Below are positions 6,108-6,807 of a DNA stretch of 6,807 nucleotides, one piece after another. The translations under genes and the position numbers were made by a program. Within the stretch, counting starts at the first letter, position 1. The number at the start of each line of letters is the position of its first letter. This DNA comes from JBLHKE01 sp047619485. Its GTDB lineage: Bacteria > Verrucomicrobiota > Verrucomicrobiia > Verrucomicrobiales > DEV007. The DNA lies in the NCBI GenBank assembly GCA_047619485.1, contig JBLHKE010000430.1:1-6807 (forward strand). Direction: 5' to 3'. Under the pieces are notes generated by a model. That model had not been told where the DNA came from and did not search any database. It saw only the letters and a list, made by a program, of their open reading frames with translations.

Positions 6108-6142
6108 TAACTGCAGATTGGCGCAGATGAACGCAGATTTTC
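6108..6142 (+). repeat. GCAGAT-type dispersed repeat, three-unit copy
   Basis: Three GCAGAT cores (TGCAGATT, CGCAGATG, CGCAGATT) follow one another at a spacing near ten bases, preceded by TAAC and followed by a short T-run. The copy at 3301-3331 has the same flanks in opposite orientation but only two cores, so copies vary by whole units. It has no coding role and no evident link to the adjacent ankyrin gene. Confidence 0.55.
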
Positions 6143-6174
6143 TATAGGATCAGCGCAGCTGCTCTAGCGGAAAG

Positions 6175-6198
6175 GTAGCATGGAGTTGCACTCCGTGG
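6175..6198 (+). repeat. REP-like repeat, copy 3 (single unit)
   Basis: It is identical to 275-298 except for T in place of C at 6181. Unlike the pair on the left, it appears alone. The internal palindrome is slightly weakened by the change. It lies downstream of the ankyrin gene, as REP elements often do, and might affect 3' end stability of that transcript; this is inference. Confidence 0.7.
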
Positions 6199-6356
6199 AA
6201 TGCACCTGCGAGACGACTGTTCGCTCGATCCCCGAGGCTCACTTTTCCTCCAAGAATAAGAGGTCATTTTGAACTCACCGAAACACCTAGCCCAAGTTTC
6301 TTATTTCCGGACTGAAATTGAGTTATTTTGATGTTTTTCGTCGTCGTAAATCTCAT

Positions 6357-6374
6357 AACTAGTTGATAATCAAC
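6357..6374. promoter_or_regulatory. Overlapping perfect palindromes in AT-rich DNA upstream of the transposase
   Basis: AACTAGTT (6357-6364) overlaps GTTGATAATCAAC (6362-6374), a perfect 13-base palindrome about a central A. The site is about 87 bases upstream of the transposase start. It could be a protein-binding site or part of the insertion sequence end. In AT-rich DNA a palindrome of this size can also arise by chance, and no promoter hexamers at good spacing could be paired with it. Confidence 0.3.
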
Positions 6375-6460
6375 GATATCTTTTCCACAAACTGGTTCGT
6401 AGTGCCTAATTCGAACTGACTGGTATTAACTTCCTTCCTCGTCCCGATAGCTTCGCTGAC

Positions 6461-6807
6461 ATGTATTTCCGAACCAAGACTATCAAAGGCACACCGCTGG
6501 TACAACTCGTCGAATCGTACCGCAACGCGGAGGGCTCCCCGCGCCAGCGCGTGGTCGCCTCGCTGGGCGATGCCGACATCCCGGAGGTGGAGAAGGCTTC
6601 CATCGCGGGCGCTGTGACGCGCCGCCTGCGCGGGGCTGATAGCGGCGAGGGCGAGAACGGGTTCGAGCCGGATCTCTCTGCGGATGCCGCCGGCTGGGTC
6701 GCGCGCATCGTGGCCTTGGCCGGGCGCTCGAGGGGCGGGCGGCAGGGCGTCGCGAGCGCGGTGTTAGATGGGGTTTTGTTAGATGGAATCGAAACCACCG
6801 ACGTGGT
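6461..6807 (+). CDS. IS1634-type transposase, 5' part (cut by window edge)
   Basis: An open frame starts at ATG 6461 and runs without a stop to the end of the window (115 full codons). The N-terminus MYFRTKTIKGTPLVQLVESY followed by RQRVVASLGDADIPEVE and IAGAVTRRLRG is the hallmark of IS1634-like transposases of the IS4 superfamily, which begin with an M-F/Y-F-R segment and an RQRVIASLG-like motif. The continuation, with a GLN/alanine-rich helix and VLDGVLLDGIETTDVV, also fits the region before the catalytic DDE domain. That catalytic part would lie beyond the edge, so whether the gene is intact is unknown. No Shine-Dalgarno precedes the ATG, but the family N-terminus supports this start. The product would be cytoplasmic and act on the ends of its own element. 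Confidence 0.85.
   Translation, partial: MYFRTKTIKGTPLVQLVESYRNAEGSPRQRVVASLGDADIPEVEKASIAGAVTRRLRGADSGEGENGFEPDLSADAAGWVARIVALAGRSRGGRQGVASAVLDGVLLDGIETTDV
6461..6807 (+). mobile_element. Partial IS1634-type insertion sequence, left end undetermined
   Basis: The transposase gene implies an insertion sequence that extends past the right edge. Its left boundary probably falls in the AT-rich region between about 6200 and 6460, but no terminal inverted repeat or target duplication can be assigned with only one end visible. The three-gene block to its left appears undisturbed. Confidence 0.6.

Larger units (their letters stand above)
6048..6460. other. Right intergenic region, repeat-bearing then AT-rich
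   Basis: There is no protein-like open frame between the ankyrin stop and the transposase start. The first 150 bases carry three short repeats (6083-6105, 6108-6142, 6175-6198). From about 6240 the composition falls to roughly 37% GC (67 G or C in 6241-6420), much lower than the genes around it. This AT-rich part may hold the left end and promoter of the insertion sequence whose transposase starts at 6461, but no terminal inverted repeat can be confirmed without the other end. No clear terminator follows the ankyrin gene; CGCCTC near 6050 and GAGGCG near 6088 could pair only across a long loop. Confidence 0.55.

Noticed and set aside
6406..6798. Minus-strand open frame of 130 codons at the right edge
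   Set aside because: It overlaps the transposase start region on the opposite strand, and the plus-strand frame has a clear family N-terminus.
1..6807. CRISPR array, tRNA or rRNA genes
   Set aside because: No regularly spaced direct repeats with unique spacers were seen, and no cloverleaf or rRNA-like sequence was recognised; the repeats present are few, dispersed and palindromic.

Overview
The window is GC-rich in its genes and looks like a bacterium of the Planctomycetota/Verrucomicrobiota type. The best evidence is the gene content. Paired exported proteins of the DUF1592 (planctomycete-type cytochrome) and DUF1552 (HXXSHH) families are abundant in Planctomycetota, Verrucomicrobiota, Acidobacteriota and some Myxococcota. 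Weak or absent Shine-Dalgarno sequences and many short dispersed intergenic repeats fit that picture. The phylum cannot be fixed from this sequence alone.

Layout. Positions 1-779 hold no intact gene. They contain decayed coding-like fragments on the minus strand (556-315 and roughly 204-3), a REP-like inverted pair (233-298) and a separate hairpin repeat (691-739). Positions 780-6047 hold three plus-strand genes. The first is a 794-residue exported di-haem DUF1587/1595/1592/1588/1585 protein. A 190-base gap with another dispersed repeat follows. The second is a 443-residue Tat-exported DUF1552 protein. The third is a 454-residue exported ankyrin-repeat protein that starts on a GTG overlapping the DUF1552 stop codon (GTGA). 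Positions 6048-6460 have no gene but carry three short repeats and then an AT-rich stretch (about 37% GC over 6241-6420). From 6461 to the right edge lies the 5' part of an IS1634-type (IS4 superfamily) transposase gene.

How the genes may work together. All three proteins of the central block carry export signals (Sec for the first and third, Tat for the second), so they should meet outside the cytoplasm. The first has two CXXCH haem c sites and a beta-rich central module. The second has the metal- or haem-ligand-like HXXSHH signature. The third offers a protein-interaction scaffold and is translationally coupled to the second. A periplasmic redox or degradative complex is a reasonable inference, but no substrate or reaction can be read from the sequence.

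The most unusual material outside the genes is the set of four short repeat families. Several have copies on both sides of the three-gene block, and one REP-like pair sits inside what looks like a degraded minus-strand gene.
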